In this document: positions 24,513 to 34,444 of the stretch, in pieces | Numbering within the stretch: position 1 is the first letter of the stretch | Layout of the letters: every line of letters starts with the position of its first letter | Assembly (NCBI GenBank): GCA_017461725.1 | Contig: JAFTXG010000032.1 | Span: 1-35,616 of the forward strand | Reading direction: 5' to 3' | Source: Lachnospiraceae bacterium | GTDB lineage: Bacteria; Bacillota; Clostridia; Lachnospirales; Lachnospiraceae | DNA length: 35,616 nucleotides | Translations under genes and position numbers: made by a program | The notes under the pieces: model-generated | Told to the model about the DNA's origin: nothing | Database searches by the model: none | What the model saw: only the letters and a program-made list of their open reading frames with translations

Positions 24513-26204
24513 CTATCGGGTTTTTATTAGACAATAGACCTCTGCTTCCCAAGGCAAAAGAAAATCTCTATTTCCGATGAAAGGAAGCATTCCTGCCTGA
24601 TTGGTTATAAGCCGTTGCCAAATACCGGAATCAACTACATCAGAAGGCGACAGGATTGCTTTCTCATTGGAATAGTTGGCAATGATTAACAACGTTTCCT
24701 GTTCACATTCTCTGAGATACATAATAATCTGAGGATGATTCTCCATCAAGAATCGCAGTTCCCCTTCAATAATCGCAGGATGCTCCTGACGCATTTTTAT
24801 CATTTCCTGATAATAATTAAAAATCGAATCCTCTGATGCAAGGTCATTTTCCAGATTAATCGCTGGATATCTGGGATTAAGCTTCATCCATGGTTTTCCG
24901 GTGGTAAAGCCTGCATTCTCACTTGCATCCCACTGATAGGGGGTACGCGCATTGTCACGGCTTCGCGGACCAACAAATTTTAAGGCCTCTTCTGGTGAAA
25001 CCCCTGATTTAATCATGGAGTTATAATCACCAATGGTATAACAGCAATTATAGTCTTTGATGTCGTCAAATTTCACATTGACCATACCAATCTCTTCGCC
25101 TTGATAAATAATCGGTGTGCCGGGGGTGGTATGTATCAATGTAGCAAGCAATTTGGCCGACGAAACACGGAATTTTTCATCATTGCCGTAACAGGATACC
25201 TGTCTTGCACTGTCATGATTTGACATATGCTGAACCGCCCACCCATTGTGACGGATTACATCAGCCCAATTTGTCTGGATTCTTCGAAAATGTTCTGGCG
25301 TGATTGAGTGAATATGGCGACTCGCGAGTTCAAAATGATAGACCATATTTATTTCTTCCCGCTCTCTGTCAACATATCCAAGAGCATTTTGAGATGTTAC
25401 GCCAGCTCCCTCGCCTACAGTCACGCACTCCCTGACGCCGAACACCTCTGTATATAATTCATGAAGTATGTCATGAATCCCTTCAACATTTGTACACATG
25501 GCGGTATCGACAACAAAACCATTGCGGTCAAGGATCACATTAGGCGCTTTTTCTGTATTCGGAAAGCCTTTCGGTTTTTTTAATCTCGTAAAAATATCAA
25601 GACGGAATCCATCAACGCCAAAATCAAGCCACCAGTGCAGCATCTTATAAATTTCTTTACGAAGTGGTTCATATTCCCAATTGAGATCTGGCATCTTGAT
25701 TGAATATTGATGGAGATAGTATTCTTCTGTCAGCTCATCGTATTCCCAAGCAGAACCGCTTCCTTCGCGGAAATAGTTTCCCCAGTTATTAGGCTCAGAT
25801 CCATCGGATTTCGGAGGCTGCCAGATATAATAATTACGGTAAGGACTGTCCTTTGCTTTTCGCGCTTCCTGAAACCATCTGTGTTCATCGGAAGAATGAT
25901 TCAGCACCATATCCATAATCACGCGTATTCCCATCCCGTGTGCCAGATCAAGCAGTTCTTTGAAATCTGCAAGAGTACCGTAATCCGGTTCAATATCCTG
26001 ATAATCAGATACGTCGTATCCATTGTCAATCTGTGGTGATTTGTATATGGGCGCAAACCAAATACAATTAATGCCCAGTTCTTTTAAAACAGGAAGCTTT
26101 GAGATAACTCCTCTCAAATCCCCGATACCATCACCATTTGAATCACAAAAGCTCCTGCAATATATTTCATATATTACAGCTTCATGCCACCATTTCTTTT
26201 TCAT
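24513..26204 (-). CDS. GH13 alpha-glucosidase (oligo-1,6-glucosidase / MalL type)
   Basis: 563 aa cytoplasmic alpha-glucosidase, GH13 TIM barrel. Catalytic residues are in place: nucleophile Asp203 in GFRLDIF, acid/base Glu265 in TVGEGAG, and Asp331 in SNHDSARQ. The N-terminal WWHEAVIYEIYCRSFCDSNG and the calcium-site-like DSNGDGIGD motif are normal, as is LNHSSDEHRWF. It hydrolyses short alpha-glucosides, probably the last gene of the catabolic cluster. The start follows GGGAGAG. The residue after the nucleophile is Ile, close to the Val of alpha-1,6-type members. The exact linkage is unknown. Confidence 0.9.
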   Translation of the reverse strand: MKKKWWHEAVIYEIYCRSFCDSNGDGIGDLRGVISKLPVLKELGINCIWFAPIYKSPQIDNGYDVSDYQDIEPDYGTLADFKELLDLAHGMGIRVIMDMVLNHSSDEHRWFQEARKAKDSPYRNYYIWQPPKSDGSEPNNWGNYFREGSGSAWEYDELTEEYYLHQYSIKMPDLNWEYEPLRKEIYKMLHWWLDFGVDGFRLDIFTRLKKPKGFPNTEKAPNVILDRNGFVVDTAMCTNVEGIHDILHELYTEVFGVRECVTVGEGAGVTSQNALGYVDREREEINMVYHFELASRHIHSITPEHFRRIQTNWADVIRHNGWAVQHMSNHDSARQVSCYGNDEKFRVSSAKLLATLIHTTPGTPIIYQGEEIGMVNVKFDDIKDYNCCYTIGDYNSMIKSGVSPEEALKFVGPRSRDNARTPYQWDASENAGFTTGKPWMKLNPRYPAINLENDLASEDSIFNYYQEMIKMRQEHPAIIEGELRFLMENHPQIIMYLRECEQETLLIIANYSNEKAILSPSDVVDSGIWQRLITNQAGMLPFIGNRDFLLPWEAEVYCLIKTR

Positions 26205-26286
26205 ATGCAGTGCTCTCCCATTCGCTAATCACATTCTCTCGTTATATCCACATGTTCCCTCAGCTATTTCCAACGGTTTATTCGAC

Positions 26287-27312
26287 TTACTTTGACATAC
26301 GAACAGCCATTTTAATTGCATCTACCATGCTCTGTTCGTTGGCCCGTCCTTCCCCCGCTCGATCATATGCAGTTCCGTGATCCACAGAAGTCCGAACAAT
26401 CGGAAGACCTATGGTAGAGTTCACACCGCTTACTGATAGAAATTTATCTGTTTTGCCATCCATTTGGAAACCACTCAATTTTAACGGAATATGACCCTGA
26501 TCATGATACATGGCCACTACCACATCGTATTTTCCTGCCATCGCTTTCACAAACACTGTATCCGGCGGAATCGGACCTTCTACATCAATACCATTTTCGC
26601 GTGCTGCTTCTATCGCCGGTATAATTGAAACCATTTCTTCGTCTCCAAATAATCCGTTTTCTGATGCATGCGCATTCAACCCGGCCACGCCAATCCTCGG
26701 TCGTTCAATTCCAATCTGTCTCATCGCATATTGTGCCAACTGAATTGTATTTTTTACTTTTTCGGGATTATTTCGAATAATATCGCAGGCTTCTCTCATT
26801 GACACATGAGTTGTCACATGAATAACTCTCAGTCGCCCGGAAGTCAAAAGCATGCCATAATTTTTAGTCTTTGTGTAATCGGCAAATATCTCTGTATGCC
26901 CTGCATATAAATGCCCTGCCATATGTATTGCCTCTTTGCTGATCGGCCCAGTCACTACCGCAGCAACTTTATGCTCCTCTGCCAACTTTATTGCATTCAC
27001 AATATATTGAAATGCAGCTTCTCCGGAACGTTTACCATTTTTCTTGTACTCCCAACTTCCGGGAGACAACAACCCGAGGTTAAGTAACGAAATTGTCCCA
27101 TACCCAGGTATGTCATCCTCTGCATTTTCGATACATTTTGCTCGCACAGAAGAACCGGTAAACCGGATCGCATCTGCTATTGGCTCATAATCTCCAATCA
27201 CAATCGGACAACAAATATCGTAAATTTCCTTTCGCGCCAACGCTTTCACAACAATTTCCGCACCAATTCCTGAAGGATCGCCCATTGTAATGGCTATTTT
27301 TTTCTTTGACAT
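26287..27312 (-). CDS. pdxA2: PdxA2-type 4-phospho-D-threonate/erythronate dehydrogenase (PdxA family)
   Basis: 341 aa NAD-dependent, metal-dependent oxidative decarboxylase. The three metal His of the PdxA family are visible, in YAGHTEIFADY, LNAHASENGLFG and AMYHDQGHIPLK, along with GDPSGIGAEI at the N-terminus. It lies 42 bp downstream of a DUF1537 kinase gene. That pairing is the established signature of PdxA2, which oxidises and decarboxylates 4-phosphotetronates to dihydroxyacetone phosphate, rather than vitamin B6 synthesis. RBS GGGGTG. It is followed 82 bp later by the GH13 gene. Confidence 0.9.
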   Translation of the reverse strand: MSKKKIAITMGDPSGIGAEIVVKALARKEIYDICCPIVIGDYEPIADAIRFTGSSVRAKCIENAEDDIPGYGTISLLNLGLLSPGSWEYKKNGKRSGEAAFQYIVNAIKLAEEHKVAAVVTGPISKEAIHMAGHLYAGHTEIFADYTKTKNYGMLLTSGRLRVIHVTTHVSMREACDIIRNNPEKVKNTIQLAQYAMRQIGIERPRIGVAGLNAHASENGLFGDEEMVSIIPAIEAARENGIDVEGPIPPDTVFVKAMAGKYDVVVAMYHDQGHIPLKLSGFQMDGKTDKFLSVSGVNSTIGLPIVRTSVDHGTAYDRAGEGRANEQSMVDAIKMAVRMSK

Positions 27313-27354
27313 TTGAACACCCCATTTCTTAAGTATAAGTGAATATTTATGTAA

Positions 27355-28587
27355 TCATAAAATCTCACAGATCGCATCTATATTTCCTGACCCTCCCGCT
27401 TTTGAAATCAGCCTTTTTGACTGTCCCATCACAACAATCTCTGAAACAACAACGCCAATATTTCTCATCTGCAGCGGAATCACCTCCCGAATTTCTGATA
27501 CAGCCATAAACCCAAACAAGGTATCACCGCCAATAATATACAGATTTCGAACTGACTCCTCGCTGATCAATCTCAAACTGATTTCCCCTAGTTGCCTTGT
27601 AATCATCCCAGACTGGTTTGTCTTAATCCGGATATTCTCTGTATGCAGGACGACAGAAACTCCGCTCCTTATTGTAAAAAGGATTTCTCCTTTCAGCTTT
27701 TCCCACTGTGTGGATTGAAAAAATGTTCCATCCAATATAGCCGATATCCCCAAAGTAAAAACTTTACATCCTTTTTTCTTTGCATATTCAATCTGCTCCA
27801 TACTTTTCCCATTTAGGCTCCCGCAAATCACAACTGCGGGTTTCGTTATCATTTCCGGTGCTTCGATCATGCTATCTTCAAACAGGAAGTATGATAGTTC
27901 TTGCGCAAATCCCGCACATCCGGCCATAACCTTCAATTTCCCTTTTTCATGCAGTTTTTGAGTAATACGCCTGATTTCTTCCTGAGTCTCTGCATTATAG
28001 ACAAACAATTTTATTGACTCTTCGTCCTCAATATCCTCCTCTTCCTCCATCAATTTTACGGAAATGTCGGTTTGACTTTCCAAAATTCGCTGAATCTCTG
28101 ACACATGCATAGGATTTAATATATCTCTGGCAAATATACTTTCACTCAGGATGGTCTCATCAACATAGTATATCCCACCTCTCAGCACACGATTCATTTC
28201 CGGGTAAGACGGTATAAACACCACTTCCGATATATAGGCATTTGCTACTGCCTCCAATTCCGCCCCTACATTACCGCGTAATGCTGAATCCGTTTTTTTG
28301 TACACTTGATGAACCCCTTTTTCAAAAGCATAACGGGCTATCTCATATACAATACGATAAGCAGTTTTTTCATCGACATGTCTTGTTTCAGTATCATAAA
28401 CTAAAACATCCAAATCAGACTCCACAATATATAAATAAAGGGAGGCCTGAATATTTGCGATCTCATCTTCTCTGTTGCCAGTTTCACTGCGGTGTATAAC
28501 TTTCACCCTGCATTTTTTCGCAGCAAATTGAACACCTGTATCCAAAGCTCCTGTATAGTCATCTGCCAACACCAAAAGCTTTATCAT
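27355..28587 (-). CDS. Four-carbon acid sugar kinase family protein (DUF1537, DtnK/DenK-like)
   Basis: 410 aa cytoplasmic ATP-dependent kinase of four-carbon acid sugars (D-threonate or D-erythronate type). N-terminal substrate domain: LADDYTGALDTGVQF, KKTDSALRGNVGAEL and PSYPEMNRVLRGGIYYV. C-terminal nucleotide domain: ICGSLNGKSMEQIEYA and IIGGDTLFGFM. The usual GRT in the third motif is replaced by NRV, so the substrate may be unusual. It is upstream of the PdxA2 gene and 15 bp downstream of the AraC-type regulator stop. Together with PdxA2 it would turn a tetronate into a triose phosphate plus CO2. RBS AGGGG. Confidence 0.88.
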   Translation of the reverse strand: MIKLLVLADDYTGALDTGVQFAAKKCRVKVIHRSETGNREDEIANIQASLYLYIVESDLDVLVYDTETRHVDEKTAYRIVYEIARYAFEKGVHQVYKKTDSALRGNVGAELEAVANAYISEVVFIPSYPEMNRVLRGGIYYVDETILSESIFARDILNPMHVSEIQRILESQTDISVKLMEEEEDIEDEESIKLFVYNAETQEEIRRITQKLHEKGKLKVMAGCAGFAQELSYFLFEDSMIEAPEMITKPAVVICGSLNGKSMEQIEYAKKKGCKVFTLGISAILDGTFFQSTQWEKLKGEILFTIRSGVSVVLHTENIRIKTNQSGMITRQLGEISLRLISEESVRNLYIIGGDTLFGFMAVSEIREVIPLQMRNIGVVVSEIVVMGQSKRLISKAGGSGNIDAICEIL

Positions 28588-28602
28588 TGCTTTCCCCTTT
28601 AA

Positions 28603-30507
28603 TCATTTTTCTCTCATCATTCCCCTGTACTCAGAGACAGACACGCCAAATATTTTCTTAAATTTTCTGCGAAAACTGGACACATCAATATATCCAACCT
28701 CATTACAGATATCTGCAACTGACTTGTCGGTCTCCTCCAGCAGTATCTTAACATGGTTCATTCTGATATTCGTCAGATAATCCATATAGGATATATTCAT
28801 CTTCTGTTTGAACAGACGGCTTAAGTAGGTTTTATTCAAATTAACGTGATTCGCCACATGTTCCGCCGTCAGATTACAGTCCGAATAGTTTTCATCGATA
28901 TAGGAAAGTATTTCGGCAAAACGCTCTTGATCCAACACATTTTCGTCTGTTTTGCACGAACTGTCCGCAATCCGATTTTCCTTACTCCCTTTCGCACATT
29001 TGACCTCCCACTCTCTGGAATCGGAACAAAAACGAACCTCATCTTCTTTTTCCACAGCTGCACTCATCGTCCATGTCTCGTCCTGAATCAGGCGAGACAC
29101 TTCCTCATATCCGCTGTGAGCCTTTGTAATATCATCATAAACTCTGCTTATGGCAACCAATACATTTCCCGCATTCAAATTTTTCAAGGCAACCACTTTT
29201 TCTTTTACAAACTGCTCCCGTAACTTCTTGCCCAGATCCCAGTTAGGTAATTCTATCAGCGAATAATAAATTATACCTTTTTCTACCTCCTGACTATAAC
29301 TGAGATCTCCTATAATTGTCGAACACAGTCCTTTTGACTTTTTGGATGTCATAAATGCACAGACACAATAGTATTCCTCACACAATTCCACACCGGACAT
29401 TCTCAAGAATACTGCTATTTCCTCCTCACTGTCGATACCTCCTACAAAAATCAAACGGGCACTTTGCTGCAATATCGTTTGCTTGTAAATATTTTCATTT
29501 GTGAGAAGCTTGTCTGATTCCTGCACAACATTACGAATCAAAGTCCTTAAATATTGATACTCGTCCTGATAATCCTGAATCTGGCTGCCATTTTCAAAGG
29601 CTTTTTCCAATGTTTTAATTCTGCTGGCCTTTTTTCCGCTCAAAAAGATAGTAAGCCCTATTGATACAAGACTTCCCAAAATGATTGCAATATAATTCAA
29701 CGACTTAATTCGTTCAATATCTTCAAAAGAAATATCTGTTCGATAGCGTATAATCAGATTTCCATTGCGCTGATATTCTAAAGGAACTTTTATCTCTCTC
29801 AAACCATCTTCATATAACGTATTCTGATATTTCTGTATTTCCAGCTGCTCTCCATCCCGGTACAAACATAGTACACTGTTGGCAATAAACTGTAATTCAG
29901 CTATACCGTCATCACAGTGCAGCTTTAACAGTTCCAAAAAATGATCTGCGGAATAGACAAATGCAACCGATTGTTTTTTCTGATCAGAATTACTAATCGG
30001 GATACTGTAACACAAATATCCATTACCGGAAACTGTATCCAGATAGTGTACACCTCCTTGGTCTTCCAACATTTTAATCGCAGTTTCCATGCCTTTTGCT
30101 GAACAGCCCAAATTTTTCTCAAAATATACAGATACCTTTGAGAGACCTTTCGCCGAATAAATTTCATTGCCACCATAATATATATAGATATCATTAACAT
30201 CCATATTATATTGCCTGATGTTCCTTAATATAGTACTTCCAACATAGCGGGACATGTCTGTATCAAAAAATGTATCCGGCCTTAACTCTCTCGTATTGGA
30301 AAGAGAAACACCATTTGCATAGCATTTCTCATATTCTTCCACCATATTCAGGAGCATCTGTTCAACTTGTTTTTGTATTTTCTCCTCCTCTTTCTTTTTA
30401 AAATTGTATAGCGTGTATTCCGAAATAACCAAACAAACCATTAACACCGGGAGCCAGACAATAATATATGACCATATCAGGTTTTTGATAACATTTCTGT
30501 CTTTCAT
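28603..30507 (-). CDS. AraC-family transmembrane sensor-regulator
   Basis: 634 aa from ATG 30507, chosen with GGGAGGAAGA just upstream. Two transmembrane helices at about 9-31 and 270-290 enclose an extracellular region of about 240 aa, Cache-like, that probably senses a ligand. The C-terminal about 100 aa are two AraC HTH motifs, TAEHVANHVNLNKTYLSRLF and SVADICNEVGYIDVSSFRRK. This is the arrangement of YesN-adjacent, YtcQP-type regulators in Firmicutes. It sits inside the operon between the sialidase-like and kinase genes. It probably activates the promoter at 35390-35454 in response to an external sugar. Confidence 0.9.
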   Translation of the reverse strand: MKDRNVIKNLIWSYIIVWLPVLMVCLVISEYTLYNFKKKEEEKIQKQVEQMLLNMVEEYEKCYANGVSLSNTRELRPDTFFDTDMSRYVGSTILRNIRQYNMDVNDIYIYYGGNEIYSAKGLSKVSVYFEKNLGCSAKGMETAIKMLEDQGGVHYLDTVSGNGYLCYSIPISNSDQKKQSVAFVYSADHFLELLKLHCDDGIAELQFIANSVLCLYRDGEQLEIQKYQNTLYEDGLREIKVPLEYQRNGNLIIRYRTDISFEDIERIKSLNYIAIILGSLVSIGLTIFLSGKKASRIKTLEKAFENGSQIQDYQDEYQYLRTLIRNVVQESDKLLTNENIYKQTILQQSARLIFVGGIDSEEEIAVFLRMSGVELCEEYYCVCAFMTSKKSKGLCSTIIGDLSYSQEVEKGIIYYSLIELPNWDLGKKLREQFVKEKVVALKNLNAGNVLVAISRVYDDITKAHSGYEEVSRLIQDETWTMSAAVEKEDEVRFCSDSREWEVKCAKGSKENRIADSSCKTDENVLDQERFAEILSYIDENYSDCNLTAEHVANHVNLNKTYLSRLFKQKMNISYMDYLTNIRMNHVKILLEETDKSVADICNEVGYIDVSSFRRKFKKIFGVSVSEYRGMMREK

Positions 30508-30536
30508 TCTTCCTCCCAATTCTTCGTCTTTATTCT

Positions 30537-31631
30537 CTAGTAGTCTGACTTACTCACAATTGTCAATTTGAACTCATACTGTTCATCCATAATATCCTCT
30601 TCTGTAAAACTTGTGAAAAGAATTTCTCTTGCGGCCCCTTCCCCTGATCTTTCACGGTCATAGACAAGATAAATTCTTCCCCCATAAAAATCTACATCCG
30701 GATAGGATATGCGCGTACGCTCATCTATACATCGTTTATATTTCCATGTCGCACCGTCATCCTCGGACAAATAAATCGTCATATTACAGCGCACAGATGC
30801 ATGATCATTGTTCACCAGCAAGATACGGCCTGATGGCGTTCTGGAAACGTAGATACGTGTATCCGGTGTAATGATTCCGGAAAGTTTTGTTTCGCTCCAG
30901 GATTTTGCATAATCGTTGGAGGTTGATTCTGCCAATTCTCCCTTCTTACATCTCGCCAGCATACGAATGCTTCCGTCCAACTTTTCATAAGCCATGCACT
31001 CGTCATGTTCAACCTCGATCTTTTTTGCACCATAGTGACGAACGAATGTCTGTCCCCGATCAGAAGAAATACTGTATCCGTAACGATCATTTAACTGATC
31101 GTAGTTCCACAACAGCCATTCACCGTTGCTCATCACTAACGGCTTACAGCGAAGAAAACCGCCTCCAATACACCTCCCCTGCGAAAACATGGGGGTTACC
31201 GCATCAGGGTCCTCGCATACACATAACCATTGTGCATGCTCCGTATCACCGAAACTATACCCATCAACAACAAATTTGTCTGTTATTCCATTTTGTATTT
31301 CGGCATTGTCCTGCACCCAGAATACAAACAGTTTCCCTTCCGGTGACAGCCACAATTGGATGTCCAAGGCCTGTACCAATCGCTCTTTGTTACTCGGGAT
31401 GATTAAAACAGGGTTTGACCAGCTCACGCCAAAATCATCGCTGTATACCACAAGATTATAATTTTCAATATGTGGTTCACGAGTTCCTCCTGAATACCAC
31501 CCCATATATATCCTGCCATTCCGTGTAATGGCGATTGTAGGACATCCCTGAAATTTTCTGATATTTTCCGCATATTTAGCATCTGTCGGATTTACTAGCA
31601 TCTCACACATATATTCTCTTGCGTTATTCAT
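30537..31631 (-). CDS. Sialidase-like BNR/Asp-box beta-propeller protein, cytoplasmic
   Basis: About 364 aa. No signal peptide and no membrane helix, so it is probably cytoplasmic. Asp-box repeats SDDFGVSWS, SSDRGQTF and SEDDGATW show a sialidase-type beta-propeller. It could be an exo-glycosidase, a polysaccharide lyase of a propeller family or a non-catalytic relative; no catalytic assignment is certain. The ATG at 31631 is preferred because AGAGGG is then 6 bp upstream, although 31637 is also in frame. It follows the binding-protein gene after a hairpin and precedes the regulator by about 30 bp. Confidence 0.82.
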   Translation of the reverse strand: MNNAREYMCEMLVNPTDAKYAENIRKFQGCPTIAITRNGRIYMGWYSGGTREPHIENYNLVVYSDDFGVSWSNPVLIIPSNKERLVQALDIQLWLSPEGKLFVFWVQDNAEIQNGITDKFVVDGYSFGDTEHAQWLCVCEDPDAVTPMFSQGRCIGGGFLRCKPLVMSNGEWLLWNYDQLNDRYGYSISSDRGQTFVRHYGAKKIEVEHDECMAYEKLDGSIRMLARCKKGELAESTSNDYAKSWSETKLSGIITPDTRIYVSRTPSGRILLVNNDHASVRCNMTIYLSEDDGATWKYKRCIDERTRISYPDVDFYGGRIYLVYDRERSGEGAAREILFTSFTEEDIMDEQYEFKLTIVSKSDY

Positions 31632-31747
31632 CTTCATCCCTCTTCCATTGATTTTCTTTTACACTCTGCCGCCTGATTATCCCCTCTGACTTTTCCAGCG
31701 CTCTGTAAATAATTCTCACCGACTTTACTTCATTAAAATATATTTAT

Positions 31748-31776
31748 GGATGCACCGGGAAAACACCGGTGCATCC
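31748..31776 (-). terminator. Intra-operon hairpin after the binding-protein gene
   Basis: A perfect 11-bp stem, GGATGCACCGG/CCGGTGCATCC (31748-31758 and 31766-31776), starts 12 bp after the stop. It is followed by AT-rich ATAAATATATTTT rather than a clean T-run. It may be a partial terminator or an mRNA-stabilising stem that lets the binding protein be made in excess of the genes downstream. Confidence 0.65.
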
Positions 31777-31788
31777 AAATAACCAGAA

Positions 31789-33462
31789 TTATTTGCCCAT
31801 AAACGTGTTATATGCGTTTGTCTGAATCTTTATATATTCCTGCATTCCCGCTGCTTCCAAATCACTCTGGAATTTCTCCCAGTTTTCTTCCACATCCAGT
31901 TCACCAAGAATAAAAGAAGCTTTATAAGATATGATTACATTGGTCAAATCAGATTCCAACGCCGCACGTCTTGTATTATCATCAGCCGGATATACAAGGT
32001 CAGGGAATGGATATACCAGTTTGTCCATTCTTCTCAATTCCTTTTCAAACTGAGCCTGACTGGAATATAACATTGCCTCGTCACTTATCATGGCATCCAA
32101 CGTCGCATCATCCGCAGCTTCTACGACTCGATTGACAGCAGAAGTACGAATCATGTTAAATTGCTCGTCAAGCTTTACTGTAGCCCCTTTATAATCTCCG
32201 ATGTAGTTGGGTACTTTATTTCCAAACGCATCCTCTACATACTCAAATGTAACGCCTTCTTCACCAAATTCCGCAGCAATTTGATTCTCATCAGCATAGA
32301 AGAAATCTATAATCTGACAGATAAGCTCCGGATGCTCGGTCTTTGCACTGATATATGTTCTGGATCCACTGGAGTATCCACAGTTGCCAAACGGATGAAC
32401 CAATTCGCCGTTATATTCCGAAGTCAATGCGCCAATTAATGAATACTTCTCAAACGGATTGCCCTCTACTGTACCGCCGGTAGCTGTTACCAAACCAGAA
32501 TAGTCGGAAAATACTCCGTATTTATCGTTTATGGTTTTGTCAACCCGTTCTTCGTTTGTAATAATAAACGCATTGGGCTCCATAAGTCCTTCTTTGTAGA
32601 GCTTGTTCATAAATTTCAAATACTCTTTGTATTCTTCTGTCGTTTCCGCCACGCCGACTGTTCCTGTTTCATCCACATACGAAATTAAATTCTGCTTGTT
32701 CGTAACAAAACCATACGCTGACAAAAGAATTGGCTGCGTTCTCCAACCGCGAGCTCCATTTACATCAATCTGCATACACAGCGGAATCTCGTCTGTGGGA
32801 TCACCATTACCGTTTGCATCCTGTTCTTTAAACGCTTTTAATACCTCGTATAATTCATCCAGTGTCTGAGGAACCTCCATGTTCACATTTTCCAGCCACT
32901 CATTGTTAATCCAGGTATTCATTTCTGTCGCAACACCGATTCTGGAGGGAAATACTCGCTGCAAACCGTAAATCGCACCATCATCCGTCATCTGATATTT
33001 TGCCCAGTTAGCATACGTTTCATCATTCAGCCAGCCTTTTAAATTTGGCATATAATCGATGTAATCCATTATGTTGAGGAAATAGCCATCTGCGCCATAG
33101 TCATTAACTGCATTCTTGTCCAGATTGGCACCTAAAATCATGTCAGGAAGATTATCTGTAGTGAGCATTAAAGAAAACTGATTCTTCCACGCATCATTTG
33201 CATATTCTTCCCAAATAATATCAACATTAAATTTCTCTTCGAGATACTGTGTCATATAAATATCATCCATAGGCACACTGCCTCGGGTGATTGTTGCAAA
33301 TCTAAGCTGCACTTTTTCTGATGTTTTGTCTGTCTCCCCGGCCTCTGACGACTGAACCTCGTTTCCGCCGGAACTGGGAACACCCGGTTGCGATTGACCA
33401 CATGCCGTAACAGTAACCAAAACTGCCAACAGTAACGCAAATACTCTAAACATTTTTTTCAT
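31789..33462 (-). CDS. Extracellular solute-binding lipoprotein of an ABC sugar transporter (YtcQ/LplA-like)
   Basis: 557 aa. The signal peptide ends in a lipobox, TVTAC, with Cys21 the lipidated residue, followed by a Ser/Gly/Glu linker. The long family-1 binding domain contains the typical EEKFNVDIIWEEYANDAW and DNLPDMIL segments and a calcium-loop-like DANGNGDPTDE near the middle. The size matches oligosaccharide-binding proteins of the YtcQ/LplA group that work with YteP/YtcP permeases. The substrate is unknown. RBS AAAGGAAG. It is third in the operon. Confidence 0.9.
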   Translation of the reverse strand: MKKMFRVFALLLAVLVTVTACGQSQPGVPSSGGNEVQSSEAGETDKTSEKVQLRFATITRGSVPMDDIYMTQYLEEKFNVDIIWEEYANDAWKNQFSLMLTTDNLPDMILGANLDKNAVNDYGADGYFLNIMDYIDYMPNLKGWLNDETYANWAKYQMTDDGAIYGLQRVFPSRIGVATEMNTWINNEWLENVNMEVPQTLDELYEVLKAFKEQDANGNGDPTDEIPLCMQIDVNGARGWRTQPILLSAYGFVTNKQNLISYVDETGTVGVAETTEEYKEYLKFMNKLYKEGLMEPNAFIITNEERVDKTINDKYGVFSDYSGLVTATGGTVEGNPFEKYSLIGALTSEYNGELVHPFGNCGYSSGSRTYISAKTEHPELICQIIDFFYADENQIAAEFGEEGVTFEYVEDAFGNKVPNYIGDYKGATVKLDEQFNMIRTSAVNRVVEAADDATLDAMISDEAMLYSSQAQFEKELRRMDKLVYPFPDLVYPADDNTRRAALESDLTNVIISYKASFILGELDVEENWEKFQSDLEAAGMQEYIKIQTNAYNTFMGK

Positions 33463-33488
33463 AATATGCTTCCTTTCGTAATAATATT

Positions 33489-34433
33489 TTATCCCTTCAC
33501 AGCCCCTATCATCACACCTTTTGCGAAAAACTTCTGTAAGAATGGATAAAAGATCATCATTGGCACTACGGAAACTACGATTACACAGTACTTAATCAAG
33601 TTTGCCGTGTCCATGGCCTTTACCATTTCCATCATCTGTTCTACGCTATAACCTCCTTCCTCCATAGCTTGTGCCTGATATTGGCTTAATGTAAGTATCT
33701 CTCGCAAGATTACCTGCAACGGAAATTTACTTCTGTCCGACAAATAAAGCATTTCATTAAAATAGCTGTTCCAGTGTGCCACCGCATAATACAGTGCCTG
33801 CACTGCAATGATTGCTTTGGACAACGGCAATACCACTTGACCAAAGATCTGAAAATGGCTTGCTCCGTCCAAAATTGCGGCTTCATGAAGCTCCCAAGGA
33901 ATTGAAGAGGAAAAGAAGGTTCTCGCCACGATCAAATTATACGTAGATACCAGTCCCATTACCAAAACAATCGTTCTCGTATTCAATAATCCAAGATCCA
34001 TGACATTCAGATAGTTTGGAATCATCCCACCATTGAAATACATGGTAATAATGAACAACGTCATCAGTAACCCTCTTCCCTTCAATTTTCTGTGTGAAAG
34101 AGCGTAGGCGCATGGCAGCGTTACAATCAGATTCAATATGGTTCCAACAACGGTATAAAATATCGTATTTGCATAACCCGACCAAATTTCACGATACTGC
34201 AAAATATATTTGTAACCATCCAATGTGATATCCACCGGGAACAAATGCACTTTTCCAGTCATTACCGCCTGCGGATCACTGAATGATGCACTAAGAACAA
34301 ATATCATTGGATAAAGAGTCACCACAAGTGATAATGTCAATACAGCGCAGACGACAAATTGAAAAAACAAATCTCCGCCTTTTCTTCTTACATTCTCCTC
34401 TTTTTCCGCTCTTCTGCTTTTCTCTTTTTTCAT
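33489..34433 (-). CDS. ABC transporter permease, YtcP/LplC-like
   Basis: 314 aa, about six transmembrane helices, MalG-type permease (PF00528). The cytoplasmic EAA loop, ELHEAAILDGASHFQIFGQV, contacts the ATPase. The C-terminus FFAKGVMIGAVKG is typical of CUT1 permeases. The ATG at 34433 is chosen with AAGGAGA upstream. The RBS overlaps the stop of the preceding permease gene, so the two are translationally coupled. No ATPase gene is nearby, as expected for YtcQP-YteP systems that share a general ATPase. Confidence 0.92.
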   Translation of the reverse strand: MKKEKSRRAEKEENVRRKGGDLFFQFVVCAVLTLSLVVTLYPMIFVLSASFSDPQAVMTGKVHLFPVDITLDGYKYILQYREIWSGYANTIFYTVVGTILNLIVTLPCAYALSHRKLKGRGLLMTLFIITMYFNGGMIPNYLNVMDLGLLNTRTIVLVMGLVSTYNLIVARTFFSSSIPWELHEAAILDGASHFQIFGQVVLPLSKAIIAVQALYYAVAHWNSYFNEMLYLSDRSKFPLQVILREILTLSQYQAQAMEEGGYSVEQMMEMVKAMDTANLIKYCVIVVSVVPMMIFYPFLQKFFAKGVMIGAVKG

Positions 34434-34444
34434 ACGATATCTCC

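Noticed and set aside
24481..24535. Terminator after the GH13 gene
   Set aside because: I looked for a stem followed by T residues on the minus strand and found none that pairs well.
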